A stretch of 64,000 nucleotides of DNA, taken from assembly GCA_025210295.1 (NCBI GenBank), contig JAOASC010000041.1, positions 32,809 through 96,808 of the forward strand. The letters run 5' to 3'. A model generated the notes under the pieces. That model had not been told where the DNA came from. It did no database searches and was given only the letters and a program-made list of their open reading frames with translations. Positions 27,247 to 36,985 of the stretch are shown here, one piece after another. Source of the DNA: Flavobacteriales bacterium. Lineage in GTDB: Bacteria; Bacteroidota; Bacteroidia; Flavobacteriales_D; Parvicellaceae. The first letter of the stretch is position 1. Each line of letters begins with the position of its first letter. Made by a program: the position numbers and the translations under genes.

Positions 27247-27254
27247 TATCTTTG
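27247..27254 (+). promoter_or_regulatory. -7 promoter element upstream of the flippase gene
   Basis: TATCTTTG matches TAnnTTTG, 10 bases before the chosen ATG at 27264, implying a near-leaderless transcript if it is used. Confidence 0.35.
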
Positions 27255-27263
27255 ACGCTCGCC

Positions 27264-28712
27264 ATGCAAAAGAAATTCATTAGTAACTTATTATTTGTTT
27301 TAGCGCTTAACATACTTATTAAGCCTTTTTATATTTTGGGGATTGATGCCGAAGTATTAAAACAAACAGGAGAAGATTATGGCATTTACTTTTCGCTTTT
27401 AGGGCTCACGTTTATCTTAAACATTTTCTTAGATTTTGGAATTGTTAATTATAACACCAGGAATATCGCTCAGCATCAACACCTATTGCAAAAGCATTTT
27501 TCTGGTATATTTACAATACGAATCGGTTTATCAATACTATACTTTATTCTAATTTATGCCGTTGCTTGGCTATTAAACTACCCTCCCGATTACTTCTACC
27601 TTTTAGGTATTTTAGCATTCAATCAGGTACTCGTCGCTTTTATTTTATACTTACGATCTAACCTCTCTGGTTTGCTACTTTTCAAACAAGACAGCATTAT
27701 TTCTGTATTAGATCGCTTTATCCTTATTGGCGTTCTTTCTTATTTACTTTGGGGCAGAACGTCAACTACTCCTTTCCAAATAGAGTGGTTTGCTTATGCG
27801 CAAACGTTAGCTTATAGCCTCACGTTACTGACTGCACTCTTTTTTGTAATGAGACAAACTGGGGGAATAAAGCCTCGGATCAACAAAATCTTTTCAATTG
27901 CTATCATTAAACAAAGTATGCCCTATGCCATACTTATTTTATTGATGATGATTTATTATCGTTCTGATGCTATTATGTTGGAACGTCTACTACCCAATGG
28001 AAAAGAAGAAACCGCTCTATATGCACAAGGGTATCGTTTTTTTGAAGCTTTCAACATGTTAGGCTATTTATTTGCTGGGCTATTACTTCCCTTATTTTCT
28101 AAACTACTCAAAGAACAGCATGACATTAGCCCTTTATTACATACAGCTTTTAAAACCTTGTTCGCCACTTCTGTCATTATTGCGGCTGCTACTTTCCTTA
28201 CAAAAACTGAGCTTATTGAATGGCGTTACCAATTATCTGGGATAGCCTTAACCCATTCTTCTGCTTCTTTTGGAGTGTTATTGCTTTGTTTTATTGCCGT
28301 GAGTTCAACTTATATTTTTGGGACTTTACTGACTGCAAACGGAAACTTAAGATTGTTAAACTGGTTAGCTTTTGGCGGTGTAATTTTGAACATCTTACTC
28401 AACTTTATTTTAATTCCTAAACATGGAGCTTATGGGGCTGCTGTAGCGAGTCTTTTTACCCAAACCTTAACAGTCATTGGACAACTAATTTTATCCAAGC
28501 AAATGCTGCGTTATCGTACTTCGTATAAAACCATTGTTACTATTCTTATCTTTACTGGGGCTATTCTAGGTCTTTATTTTAGTTTTAAACACTATATTTC
28601 CTTTCATTGGGGATATCAAATCTTACTCTTTGGAATCGGTGGTGTTGTGCTTGCTTTTATCACCAAAATGATCCACCTAAAAGAACTCTTTTCCATTCTA
28701 AAAAAAGATTAA
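27264..28712 (+). CDS. Polysaccharide flippase (Wzx/MATE-like)
   Basis: A 482-residue membrane protein with about 12-14 helices. The ATG at 27264 is preferred over the TTG four codons upstream. It resembles MOP-superfamily polysaccharide exporters (RfbX/Wzx): LDFGIVNYNTRNIAQH near residue 60, SMPYAILILLMMIYYRSDAIMLERLLP near 225 (shown for position only, here split: SMPYAILILLMM and YYRSDAIMLERL), and the late LIPKHGAYGAAVASLFTQ. Such proteins move undecaprenyl-linked oligosaccharides across the inner membrane. Two polysaccharide genes (Wzz-like and ligase/polymerase) follow on the same strand, supporting this role. Confidence 0.85.
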   Translation: MQKKFISNLLFVLALNILIKPFYILGIDAEVLKQTGEDYGIYFSLLGLTFILNIFLDFGIVNYNTRNIAQHQHLLQKHFSGIFTIRIGLSILYFILIYAVAWLLNYPPDYFYLLGILAFNQVLVAFILYLRSNLSGLLLFKQDSIISVLDRFILIGVLSYLLWGRTSTTPFQIEWFAYAQTLAYSLTLLTALFFVMRQTGGIKPRINKIFSIAIIKQSMPYAILILLMMIYYRSDAIMLERLLPNGKEETALYAQGYRFFEAFNMLGYLFAGLLLPLFSKLLKEQHDISPLLHTAFKTLFATSVIIAAATFLTKTELIEWRYQLSGIALTHSSASFGVLLLCFIAVSSTYIFGTLLTANGNLRLLNWLAFGGVILNILLNFILIPKHGAYGAAVASLFTQTLTVIGQLILSKQMLRYRTSYKTIVTILIFTGAILGLYFSFKHYISFHWGYQILLFGIGGVVLAFITKMIHLKELFSILKKD

Positions 28713-28893
28713 GCTGATTTAAAATTAAAATTTTGCCCCACAGTTTCGATAGTAAACAAATTCATTAAAAACAAACACAATATTTATTTTAAAACTGAGT
28801 TTGTAAACCCCAAAGAAACCGACAAAGACAGCAAGTATAATTTGAATACTTTAAACAACTTCATTACATTTGCCACCTCTTAATACAGAAGAC

Positions 28894-29880
28894 ATGGAAA
28901 ATAAGACTCAAGACTTTAACGCGATTGATTTAATCGACTTTATTTGGAAGTATAAAAAGACCTTTATCATTATTGGATTCCTTGCGGCAGTAATCTCTTC
29001 TGTGGTAGCCTTAGTGATGGAAGAACGCTATTTATCTACAGTAACATTATACCCAACTAAAGCGAGTGCTGTTTCCTTTTCTGAGGTCATTACTGAAGAT
29101 CAAAGTGTGAGTAAGTTTGGAGAAGAAGAAGAAGCTGAACAGATGTTACAAATATTGGGATCTGAACCAATTAGAAATAATGTCATCAGTACCTTTAACC
29201 TAATGCAGCATTATGATATTAAAGAAAATGATGAGTTTAAAAACACAACATTAGCTAAAACCTACAGTGACTTTATCAATTTTGAACGAAATAACAAAGG
29301 CGCTGTTCTGATTAAGGTAATGGATAAAAGTCCAGATACTGCAGCATTAATTGCCAACCATATTGCAGGGTTATTTGACAGCATTAAGAACAACATGATC
29401 CACCAGAGAGCGTACCCTGATTTTGAGATTAAAAAATTAAAATTAGAAAAACTTCAAAACGAAATGAAGATGTTGATGGATACGATGTCTCAACTAACAA
29501 GTCTAGGAGTAGTGACCAATGAAGCCTATCAAGGATTAACAGAAGCTATGCTTAATGCTAAGGATAAAGCAACCAAAGACCGCTATTTAAAGAAAATTGA
29601 AATGACGGAAAAATACGGAAGTGTACTGCATGCATTTCAAGTTAAAGTAGAATTTTTAGCAGAGCGAATCTCCACGATGGAAACGTCATACGAACAAGCT
29701 GAAACAGATGCCCACTCTAGTATTTCCCATAAGTTCGTAGTTGAAACGGCCACTCCATCAGAGAAAAAAGCTTACCCTATTCGTTGGCTAATTGTCGTAG
29801 TTTCTACTTTCGTCACTGTATTCTTGACTTTTATTCTGCTACTATTTGCAGAAAAAATAAAAGAATTAAGACAGCAATAA
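28894..29880 (+). CDS. Wzz-type polysaccharide chain-length determinant
   Basis: A 328-residue inner-membrane protein. The ATG at 28894 is preferred over the TTG at 28870. It has the classic Wzz layout: a first helix near residues 20-42 (FIIIGFLAAVISSVVALVM), a large periplasmic region with coiled coil (KLKLEKLQNEMKMLMDTM), and a second helix near 297-318 after the proline-containing segment EKKAYPIRW. It lacks a C-terminal tyrosine kinase domain, so it is the O-antigen-type or polysaccharide co-polymerase without kinase. It lies between the flippase and the ligase/polymerase genes. Confidence 0.88.
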   Translation: MENKTQDFNAIDLIDFIWKYKKTFIIIGFLAAVISSVVALVMEERYLSTVTLYPTKASAVSFSEVITEDQSVSKFGEEEEAEQMLQILGSEPIRNNVISTFNLMQHYDIKENDEFKNTTLAKTYSDFINFERNNKGAVLIKVMDKSPDTAALIANHIAGLFDSIKNNMIHQRAYPDFEIKKLKLEKLQNEMKMLMDTMSQLTSLGVVTNEAYQGLTEAMLNAKDKATKDRYLKKIEMTEKYGSVLHAFQVKVEFLAERISTMETSYEQAETDAHSSISHKFVVETATPSEKKAYPIRWLIVVVSTFVTVFLTFILLLFAEKIKELRQQ

Positions 29881-29914
29881 AGCAAATGTTTCAACAACAA
29901 AATGAAATTTCTGA

Positions 29915-31372
29915 GTGTTAAGCTTTATACAAAATAGATGGGTATATATCGTTGGGATACTATTTAGTATTTTAAACGCCTACTTATTTTACAAGGATTT
30001 TTATTTCTTAAGTCTCTTACCTTTTGCATTAATTGTTATTTATGGTGCTTTTTTCAATTTAGATAAACTTTTACTATTTACTGTTTTTTGTACTCCTTTA
30101 TCTCTTAACCTTGAACAATTAGATATTGGTGGTATTGGTGCATACTTACCTACTGAGCCGATTCTATTTGGCATCATGTGCATCTTTCTTTTCAAACTCT
30201 TTTTCAAAGAAAAAGAAAAAGCCAATCCAGTTCTAAAACACCCCATTACACTTGCCATACTTTTTCACTTATTTTGGGTATTTATTACTGCTATTACGAG
30301 TGAAATACCTCTCGTCTCATTTAAATTTCTACTAACCCGGCTTTGGTTTATTATCCCTATTTACTTTTTAGGCATTCAAATTTTCAAGCATAATTTTAAA
30401 AATATTTCTGCTTTTATTTGGGCTTATTTAATCCCCTTAACAGTTGTTTTATTGGTTACTGTAATTAAACATGCTGGACATGGATTCAGTGAAGAAGCTG
30501 GACATTGGATTATGTCTCCTTTCTTTAAAGATCACACTTCTTATGGTGCTATTATTGCTTTATTTTATCCAATAGTTGTTAGCTTATTTTTAGATCAAGA
30601 GCGCACTGCAATTTCAAGGGCTTTAATTGGGGTTATCTTGTTAATATTTACCGTTGCTTTATTCTATAGTTACACTAGAGCTGCATGGCTTAGTGTGGTT
30701 GGTGCTTTTATGGTCTATTTACTCTTTGTTTTTAAAATTAAATTTAAATACCTTCTATATCTAGGCTTAGTTCTAGGGTCGTTTATTATACTCAACTTTA
30801 CAGAGTTGATGTATATGCTTCAGAAAAACGATGCTGAACATACCACAGAAAACTTTAGTGAGCGTATCGAATCGATGTCTAATATGAGTACTGACGCTTC
30901 TAACCTAGAGCGTTTAAACAGATGGAGTTGCGCCATTAGAATGTTTGAAGAACGTCCAGTATTTGGATGGGGACCAGGTGTTTATTCTTTTCAATACGCA
31001 CCTTTTCAAGACCCAGCTGACTTAACAATTATCAGCACGAACTTTGGTACTGGGGGTAATGCACATAGTGAATACTTAGGACCATTAGCAGAGCAAGGCG
31101 TGTTGGGTGCACTGTCCATGATCTTATTGGTTATTGCTATTTTTTATACAGCATCCAAACGATATATCGAACTAGAAGATAAAGCTATCAAACGTATACT
31201 AATGATGGTTATGCTTGGTTTAGTAACCTACTTCACTCATGGAGTACTGAATAACTACCTAGACACCGATAAAGCATCTGTCCCTGTTTGGGGATTTGCT
31301 GCAATTATTGTGAGCATTGATTTGTTTTACAAAAAAGAAAAGACCACTACTTCTAGAATCGATAACCGATAG
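29915..31372 (+). CDS. O-antigen ligase / polysaccharide polymerase family membrane protein
   Basis: A 485-residue protein with about 11-12 membrane helices and a large loop between the later helices (about residues 300-380), as in WaaL and Wzy. The Wzy_C-type motif NRWSCAIRMFEERPVFGWGPG is present (cited in part: MFEERPVFGWGPG), followed by GNAHSEYLGPLAEQGVLG with the conserved histidine. The start is GTG at 29915, since a stop lies just upstream in frame and no ATG is available. Ligase and polymerase cannot be told apart from sequence. Its 3' end overlaps the convergent outer-membrane protein gene by 20 bases. Confidence 0.85.
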   Translation: MLSFIQNRWVYIVGILFSILNAYLFYKDFYFLSLLPFALIVIYGAFFNLDKLLLFTVFCTPLSLNLEQLDIGGIGAYLPTEPILFGIMCIFLFKLFFKEKEKANPVLKHPITLAILFHLFWVFITAITSEIPLVSFKFLLTRLWFIIPIYFLGIQIFKHNFKNISAFIWAYLIPLTVVLLVTVIKHAGHGFSEEAGHWIMSPFFKDHTSYGAIIALFYPIVVSLFLDQERTAISRALIGVILLIFTVALFYSYTRAAWLSVVGAFMVYLLFVFKIKFKYLLYLGLVLGSFIILNFTELMYMLQKNDAEHTTENFSERIESMSNMSTDASNLERLNRWSCAIRMFEERPVFGWGPGVYSFQYAPFQDPADLTIISTNFGTGGNAHSEYLGPLAEQGVLGALSMILLVIAIFYTASKRYIELEDKAIKRILMMVMLGLVTYFTHGVLNNYLDTDKASVPVWGFAAIIVSIDLFYKKEKTTTSRIDNR

Positions 31373-32168
31373 AAAAGTAAGTTCTAAATCCTGCACTTGA
31401 AAATGGGAGGCTTGCTTTAATTGAACTCCCCTCATCTGTCACTTTTATTAAATTATCACCAACAAAAGGAACATCTTTTATATCCGCATTAAGGTTAGCT
31501 TCAGCCTCTTCAACATAGTTGGAATAATCCACAGGAACATCAACAATTGACAATTCTCCTGTCAATTTAAAAACATTAAACCCTAATCCAGCAATTCCCC
31601 AATCTAACGAAAAACGTTCTCCCAAAGGAAATTGAACACCCAACTGTGCTCCCATACCAAACTGACTAAGTTTTAACTCTAAATCTGTTGTAGCATCTAT
31701 AGACTTATTCACATGATCAACGTAAGGATAATAATCGGCTGTTGGATCTAAATCATTGTATTCCTGATCGGTAAACTGATAGTTAAACGTTTCAGAAACA
31801 CTGCATTTATAATTATTAATTTTAGCATAAGCCCCTAAGTAAAACCATTTTGGAGCACCTTTTGCTCCTGGGTAAAATCTAACTTCAGGAACCACCATCG
31901 TTCCTGATAAATTATTTTTTAGACGTTCAATATTCACATAGTTTTCAGTGTATTCAGGTTTATAGATAAAATCAGGAATTTCTCTAGGCATTAAAACTCC
32001 TACATTTATTCCTAAACTAATTTTATCTTTAACTGCACGTTCATAACCTACATTCACAGCTTTATAAGCAAAACTTTCTAAGTGTAACTTCATAACATTT
32101 TTTTGAGCAAAAGCACTCACTAAAACGGCTGTTAAAAAACTAAATACTAAAACTATTTTTTTCATCAT
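31353..32168 (-). CDS. Predicted outer-membrane beta-barrel protein
   Basis: A 271-residue exported protein, signal peptide MKKIVLVFSFLTAVLVSAFAQ (two possible adjacent ATG codons). Mature sequence shows alternating strand patterns and glycine/aromatic turns (VNVGYERAVKDKISLGINVGV, given in parts: YERAVKDKISLGINVG; GTMVVPEVRFYPG; WFYLGAYAKIN; FGMGAQLGVQFPLGERFSLDWG) and ends with FRTYFSIGYRF, a C-terminal aromatic as in many barrels. It resembles DUF3575-type small outer-membrane proteins. It starts 3 bases after the glyoxalase-like gene stop. The role is unknown. Confidence 0.7.
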   Translation of the reverse strand: MMKKIVLVFSFLTAVLVSAFAQKNVMKLHLESFAYKAVNVGYERAVKDKISLGINVGVLMPREIPDFIYKPEYTENYVNIERLKNNLSGTMVVPEVRFYPGAKGAPKWFYLGAYAKINNYKCSVSETFNYQFTDQEYNDLDPTADYYPYVDHVNKSIDATTDLELKLSQFGMGAQLGVQFPLGERFSLDWGIAGLGFNVFKLTGELSIVDVPVDYSNYVEEAEANLNADIKDVPFVGDNLIKVTDEGSSIKASLPFSSAGFRTYFSIGYRF

Positions 32169-32171
32169 ATC

Positions 32172-32813
32172 TTATTTTAAAAATGGGTTATTTTCTTTTT
32201 CGTAACCAACAGTTGTACTTGGCCCATGTCCACAATAAACGGTGTAATCGTCAGGCAAAGAAAATATTTTTTCTCGAATACTCCTCAATAATTGTTCCAT
32301 ATTCCCTCCTGGTAAATCTGTTCGACCAATGCTACCTTGAAACAAGCAATCTCCATTAATCACGAATCGGTCTTCATGACTAATAAATGCGATATGCCCT
32401 GGCGCATGTCCTGGGACAAAAACAACCTCTAGTACTGAATTTCCTAGTTTAACTTGCTCACCTTCTGCTATAAAATGGGTTGGTTCAGGTGATGTTTCAA
32501 CATTTGGTATCCCATACATTTCTGCTGTACGAGAAAGCATCTTTAACGTTTGCAAATCTTCTCGATGAATTGTTAACCCCACATTAAATGTATCCATTAT
32601 ATACTTATTTCCAAACACGTGATCTAAATGACTGTGTGTACTAATGATACCTTTTAGCTGTAATTCTTTCGTTTCTATAAGCTGCTTTAAACGTTCTTTT
32701 TCCTCGGGAAAATAACACCCAGGATCCACTACTAACGCTTCTTTGGTTTCATCATAAATTAGAAAAGTATTTTCTTGAAATGGGTTAAATGTATGTTGTT
32801 CTACTGTAATCAT
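32172..32813 (-). CDS. MBL-fold metallohydrolase (glyoxalase II-like)
   Basis: A 213-residue metallo-beta-lactamase-fold hydrolase. The metal-binding motif THSHLDHVFG is near residue 60, then GHAPGHIAF near 134, and GDCLFQGSIGRTDLPGG near 155, with the last histidine in YCGHGPSTTVG. These are the hallmarks of the YcbL/GloB-type hydroxyacylglutathione hydrolase-like subgroup, which commonly act on thioesters. The short length (213 against about 250 for GloB) fits the bacterial type without the C-terminal substrate domain. It probably heads a two-gene unit with the downstream barrel protein. Confidence 0.9.
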   Translation of the reverse strand: MITVEQHTFNPFQENTFLIYDETKEALVVDPGCYFPEEKERLKQLIETKELQLKGIISTHSHLDHVFGNKYIMDTFNVGLTIHREDLQTLKMLSRTAEMYGIPNVETSPEPTHFIAEGEQVKLGNSVLEVVFVPGHAPGHIAFISHEDRFVINGDCLFQGSIGRTDLPGGNMEQLLRSIREKIFSLPDDYTVYCGHGPSTTVGYEKENNPFLK

Positions 32814-33067
32814 TCAAATGATATTTAAAGTTATCTTTCTGTTCCTTTTACTCCTATGTAACTCGATATAAATTAATTCTCTTTTTCCCAAAAGAAGCGA
32901 CCTATCGACTCTAAAGAACTTCTTCCCTACAAATTTACAATTTCCATACGATTTTAACTATCTTTACGTTATATACTATTGTATTCTTCATAAGCATTTC
33001 GAAATTTAGTAGATAACGGATTGTTTATACGACAGTTTCTTATAACTGTCATAAAAGTAATGAACGC

Positions 33068-36000
33068 GTGAACCTGTATTTTAAACTCATACTAACTCTT
33101 TGCATTTTCTTGTCTTTTGCAGGAAACAAAGTCTTTACACAGTTTTATACTGGTTCTAATCAACCTTTTGGTCAGAATAGGGTACAATACAACTCTTTTA
33201 TGTGGCAGCGGTATAATTTTGAAGAGTTTGAAATTTATTTTACTGCTAGTGGAAAAAACACCGCCATATATACCGCTAAATCTGCCCATAAATATCTTGC
33301 TGAAATCGAAAAAAGGTTAGATGTTGAATTAGAAGATCAATTACAGATTGTAGTTTATAATACTTTATCTGAATTTAGACAGAGTAACATTGGATTAACC
33401 AATGACGAAAATTCCAATATTGGAGGAGTAACCCAAACTAGTGGAGAGAAATTATTTGTCTACTTTGATGGAGTTCATGAACACTTAGATCAACAAATTA
33501 AAAAAGGAATTTCTGAAGTTATCATTAACAAAATCATGTATGGTGACAATTGGCGAGAAGCCATTAAAAATTCTACAATGCTTGCTTTACCTAGCTGGTT
33601 TAAAGAAGGTTTGCTTGCATACTTAAAACAAGATTGGAATACTGCGATTGATAATAAAGTGAAAGACGCCATTACAAGTGGTAAATTTAAAAACTTAAAC
33701 TGGCTTGAAGGTGAAGACGCTGAATTAGCGGGTATTGCCCTTTGGAACTATATTGCGACGGTATATGGAGAGAAGATGATTCCAAACATTATTTATTTAA
33801 CGCGCATCAGTAGAAATGTTGAAAGTGGTTTTCTTTTTACAATAGGAGCTAGTTTAAACAATATTTCTTCCAATTTTGTCCATTATTATCGTCAACGCTA
33901 TCAAATTGACGATCAGAACAAACAGAATATTCCAACGGAACCACTCCCCATTAAAACCAAAAAACGCTATACAACATACCAACAATTTAAAATTAGTCCC
34001 GATGAAAAGTACGCTTCTTTTGTCACTTATGAATTAGGGCAATATAAAGTTTGGGTTGAAGAATTAGCAACTAAAAAGCGAAAAAAAATAGGACAAGGAA
34101 GTTATCGTTTAGATCGTATCCCTGATTATACTTACCCTGTAACTACTTGGCACCCTGGTAGCGAAGTTTTTGCATATATTGAAGAACGAAAGGGGAATTT
34201 ACAACTCAACTTATATGATGTAAACGAGAAAAAAAAGCAACATAGAAATATTCTAAGACTTCAAAAAGTTTTAAGTATGAGTTACAGTCCTGACGGTAGA
34301 AAAATGGTCTTTTCTGCTGTTGCTAAAGGGCAATCTGACATCTACATCTATAACCCTATTGGAAATAGCCAAAAACAAATCACAAATGATATTTATGATG
34401 ACTTAAACCCTCAATTTGTTAACAATGCCACCCAAGTAATCTTTAGCTCTAATCGTACTAGCGACACTTTAAGATTTGAGAGCAAACCCAACATTGCACT
34501 TCACGGTTATAATCATGATATTTTTATTATCAATATTAGCCAACCTAGTTTACGTCTTCAGCAAATTACTAAAACACCTTTTGCACACGAGACTCAACCT
34601 ATGGAGTATCAAACCAATAACTACACCTATCTTTCTAACGAAAATGGTATTACCAATCGTTACAGAGCTTATTATGATAGTACCATTAGTAGTATTGATA
34701 CCAGTATTCATTACCGCTATTTTTCAGTAGCTGAGCAACTAACAAACTTTGATCGTAGCATTATTGAATTTAGCACAATTGCTTCAAAAAAATCATATAC
34801 TTACACCATTTATAAGGATGGGAAATACCACTTTCATAAAGGGCGCTTTGATCAAGATACTCCTGTAGAAAACGACAATATAACTTTTACACATTTTATG
34901 GATGGTGTTTTGCGAAGCAACAAAGCCTTACCAAAACCTAAAAGCACATTTAATACTGAATCAACAGCCACCGACCCCAACGAAATAGACATTAACAATT
35001 ACCAATTTGATGAGGATATTCAACCAGAAATTGAGAAAGTTGAAGTTAAGTTTGAAGAAGACACCTCTCCTATCAAAGTCATTGAGCAGCAAAAAACAAT
35101 AGAAAAAGACTCTATTACATTTAAACTACCAAGGCAAGAATTATATGCTACCAACTTTACCATCAACAAAATTGTTTCTCAGCTAGACAACGCTTTCCTT
35201 ACTCCCTCTTATCAACGTTATGATGGTGGTGGCTATCGAAACTCAGGTTTTAACGAGTTGATACAGGTTGGTGCAGCCGATTTATTTGAGGACTATCGTT
35301 TAATTGGAGGATTTAAAATCCCTCTAAACCTCAACAATACAGAATACCTTGTTGCTTTTGAGAACTTGAAAAGGAGGCTAGACAAAAAATACTTGGCTTC
35401 AAGAAGAAGCTTCCGAGAAATAGATCAATTTAATGTAAAAAAAATCCAGACCTACGAATTTAAACAAGCGTTAAAATACCCTTTTAATGAAATAGCTAGC
35501 GCTCGCTTAACATCAGGATTAAGGTACGATAGAAACATCACTCTTAGTACCGAACCTGTTAGTTTAACAACTCCCTCAATAAATGATTATTTTGGTAATT
35601 TAAAGCTCGAATTCATTTATGATAATGTTCGAAAGAAAGGATTGAACATTTTGGATGGAATGCGTTTCAAATTATGGGGAGAGTTTAATCATCAGTTAGA
35701 CAAGAAACAAACCGATTTCTTTGTACTTGGAGCTGATATTCGTCACTACCAAAAAATACATCGCACATTTTATTGGGCTAGCCGCTTAGCTACAAGTACA
35801 TCATTTGGAAATCAAAAGCTCATTTATTACTTGGGAGGTGTTGACAATTGGCTATTTGCCAAGTTTGATAACTCAGTAATCCCTTCTGCAACACAAGGGT
35901 ACGAATTTCAAACAATTGCTACACCTATGCGTGGTTTTTTCCAAAACACCAGGAACGGGAACTCTTTTGCTGTGTTGAATAACGAACTACGTTTTCCTGT

Positions 36001-36319
36001 TGTTAAATACTTTTCTAAAAAACCAATTAAATCCAACTTCTTAGAAAACCTCATGTTTATTGGTTTTGGAGATATTGGAACTGCTTGGACAGGAACGAAT
36101 CCTTACGATCCAGAAAATTCATTTAACACCACAATTGTTAATGGCGCCAATTATGAAATCATAATCAAAAATCAAAAGGAACCAATAGCCTATGGTTATG
36201 GATTTGGTGCTCGCTCTAAAATATTTGGTTATTATGTACGCTTTGATATGGCTTGGGGTATCGACGATAATGTAAGATTAAAGCCTGTTAGATACCTTTC
36301 ACTCTCTTTAGATTTTTAA
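33068..36319 (+). CDS. Large exported protein: peptidase-MA-like N terminus, TolB-type propeller, outer-membrane barrel
   Basis: A 1083-residue protein with a signal peptide (about 1-25). The start is GTG at 33068, the only candidate before an upstream stop. Residues about 40-270 resemble an inactive or atypical peptidase MA-like region (LPSWFKEGLLAYLKQDW; no HExxH is visible). Residues about 305-530 look like TolB/PD40 propeller blades (FKISPDEKYASFVTYE, MSYSPDGRKMVFSA, NPQFVNNATQVIFSSNRTSD). The C-terminal 400 residues have outer-membrane barrel character (RHYQKIHRTFYWASRLATST; ending VRYLSLSLDF, with a terminal Phe). The function is unknown; the architecture suggests an outer-membrane machine or receptor. 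Confidence 0.75.
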   Translation: MNLYFKLILTLCIFLSFAGNKVFTQFYTGSNQPFGQNRVQYNSFMWQRYNFEEFEIYFTASGKNTAIYTAKSAHKYLAEIEKRLDVELEDQLQIVVYNTLSEFRQSNIGLTNDENSNIGGVTQTSGEKLFVYFDGVHEHLDQQIKKGISEVIINKIMYGDNWREAIKNSTMLALPSWFKEGLLAYLKQDWNTAIDNKVKDAITSGKFKNLNWLEGEDAELAGIALWNYIATVYGEKMIPNIIYLTRISRNVESGFLFTIGASLNNISSNFVHYYRQRYQIDDQNKQNIPTEPLPIKTKKRYTTYQQFKISPDEKYASFVTYELGQYKVWVEELATKKRKKIGQGSYRLDRIPDYTYPVTTWHPGSEVFAYIEERKGNLQLNLYDVNEKKKQHRNILRLQKVLSMSYSPDGRKMVFSAVAKGQSDIYIYNPIGNSQKQITNDIYDDLNPQFVNNATQVIFSSNRTSDTLRFESKPNIALHGYNHDIFIINISQPSLRLQQITKTPFAHETQPMEYQTNNYTYLSNENGITNRYRAYYDSTISSIDTSIHYRYFSVAEQLTNFDRSIIEFSTIASKKSYTYTIYKDGKYHFHKGRFDQDTPVENDNITFTHFMDGVLRSNKALPKPKSTFNTESTATDPNEIDINNYQFDEDIQPEIEKVEVKFEEDTSPIKVIEQQKTIEKDSITFKLPRQELYATNFTINKIVSQLDNAFLTPSYQRYDGGGYRNSGFNELIQVGAADLFEDYRLIGGFKIPLNLNNTEYLVAFENLKRRLDKKYLASRRSFREIDQFNVKKIQTYEFKQALKYPFNEIASARLTSGLRYDRNITLSTEPVSLTTPSINDYFGNLKLEFIYDNVRKKGLNILDGMRFKLWGEFNHQLDKKQTDFFVLGADIRHYQKIHRTFYWASRLATSTSFGNQKLIYYLGGVDNWLFAKFDNSVIPSATQGYEFQTIATPMRGFFQNTRNGNSFAVLNNELRFPVVKYFSKKPIKSNFLENLMFIGFGDIGTAWTGTNPYDPENSFNTTIVNGANYEIIIKNQKEPIAYGYGFGARSKIFGYYVRFDMAWGIDDNVRLKPVRYLSLSLDF

Positions 36320-36320
36320 C

Positions 36321-36716
36321 ATGGAAATACAAACGTTTGTTAGCTTAGTTATCATCGGCCTTTTAGCAGGGACATTAAGTGGTTTTATTGGTATTGGAGG
36401 TGGTGTTGTAATGGTTCCTGCATTGATTTTTGCCTTGGGAATATCTCAACACGAAGCTCAGGGACTAAGCCTCACCACGATGTTATTACCCATTGGAATT
36501 CTTGCTTTCTATAATTATTATAAAAGTGGACAAGTTACCAATCAATTTATCCTTTATGCCGCGATTATCGCTGTAGCATTTGTTATAGGAGGCTACTTTG
36601 GTTCACGGCTTTCCTTAAAACTCAACCCTTTATTGGTGAAGTTTTTATTTGGCCTTTTGATGCTCTATATTGGCTTTAAAATGATTATTAGCGGCTGGGA
36701 TTATTTTAAGAAGTAG
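36321..36716 (+). CDS. Short TauE/SafE-family membrane protein
   Basis: A 131-residue protein with four membrane helices. The signature GLLAGTLSGFIGIGGGVVMVPAL is visible (here in parts: LAGTLSGFIGIGGG and VVMVPALIFALG), followed by HEAQGLSLTTML and GGYFGSRLSLKLNP. TauE/SafE permeases (sulfite, taurine or anion exporters) normally have about 250 residues with two such halves. This one carries only the N-terminal half and may act as a dimer. It starts one base after the stop of the large barrel protein, so coupling is likely. The substrate is unknown. Confidence 0.82.
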   Translation: MEIQTFVSLVIIGLLAGTLSGFIGIGGGVVMVPALIFALGISQHEAQGLSLTTMLLPIGILAFYNYYKSGQVTNQFILYAAIIAVAFVIGGYFGSRLSLKLNPLLVKFLFGLLMLYIGFKMIISGWDYFKK

Positions 36717-36772
36717 ATCATTTTATACGCTATAGTCGCAACTATAATCCTTTAATTGCGTTAATATTAAGT

Positions 36773-36985
36773 ATGAAAATCACATTAAACGTAAAAGACC
36801 ATAGAGTTTCAGATTTCTTAAACTTTATTGAATCGTTAGACTTTGTAGAGATGCATAAAGAAACAACATCACTATCAAAAACTCAAAAAATCACCTTAGA
36901 TAAACGAATTGACAACCACAAAAATCAAATCAGTAAATCGTACTCATGGGAAGAAGCTAAGAATCAAATTAGAACCCAAAAGTGA
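36773..36985 (+). CDS. Putative antitoxin of a ParE/RelE-type module
   Basis: A 70-residue, charged protein (many Lys, Asp and Glu) with no strong motif. It sits directly upstream of a RelE/ParE-type toxin gene and overlaps it by four bases (GTGA), the usual arrangement for type II toxin-antitoxin pairs. The pattern KTQKITLDKRIDNHKNQISKSYSWEEAK resembles the addiction-module component family (Pfam Unstab_antitox), where SYSWEEAK is the toxin-binding tail; shown in part: SKSYSWEEAKNQI. Moderately sure. Confidence 0.72.
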   Translation: MKITLNVKDHRVSDFLNFIESLDFVEMHKETTSLSKTQKITLDKRIDNHKNQISKSYSWEEAKNQIRTQK

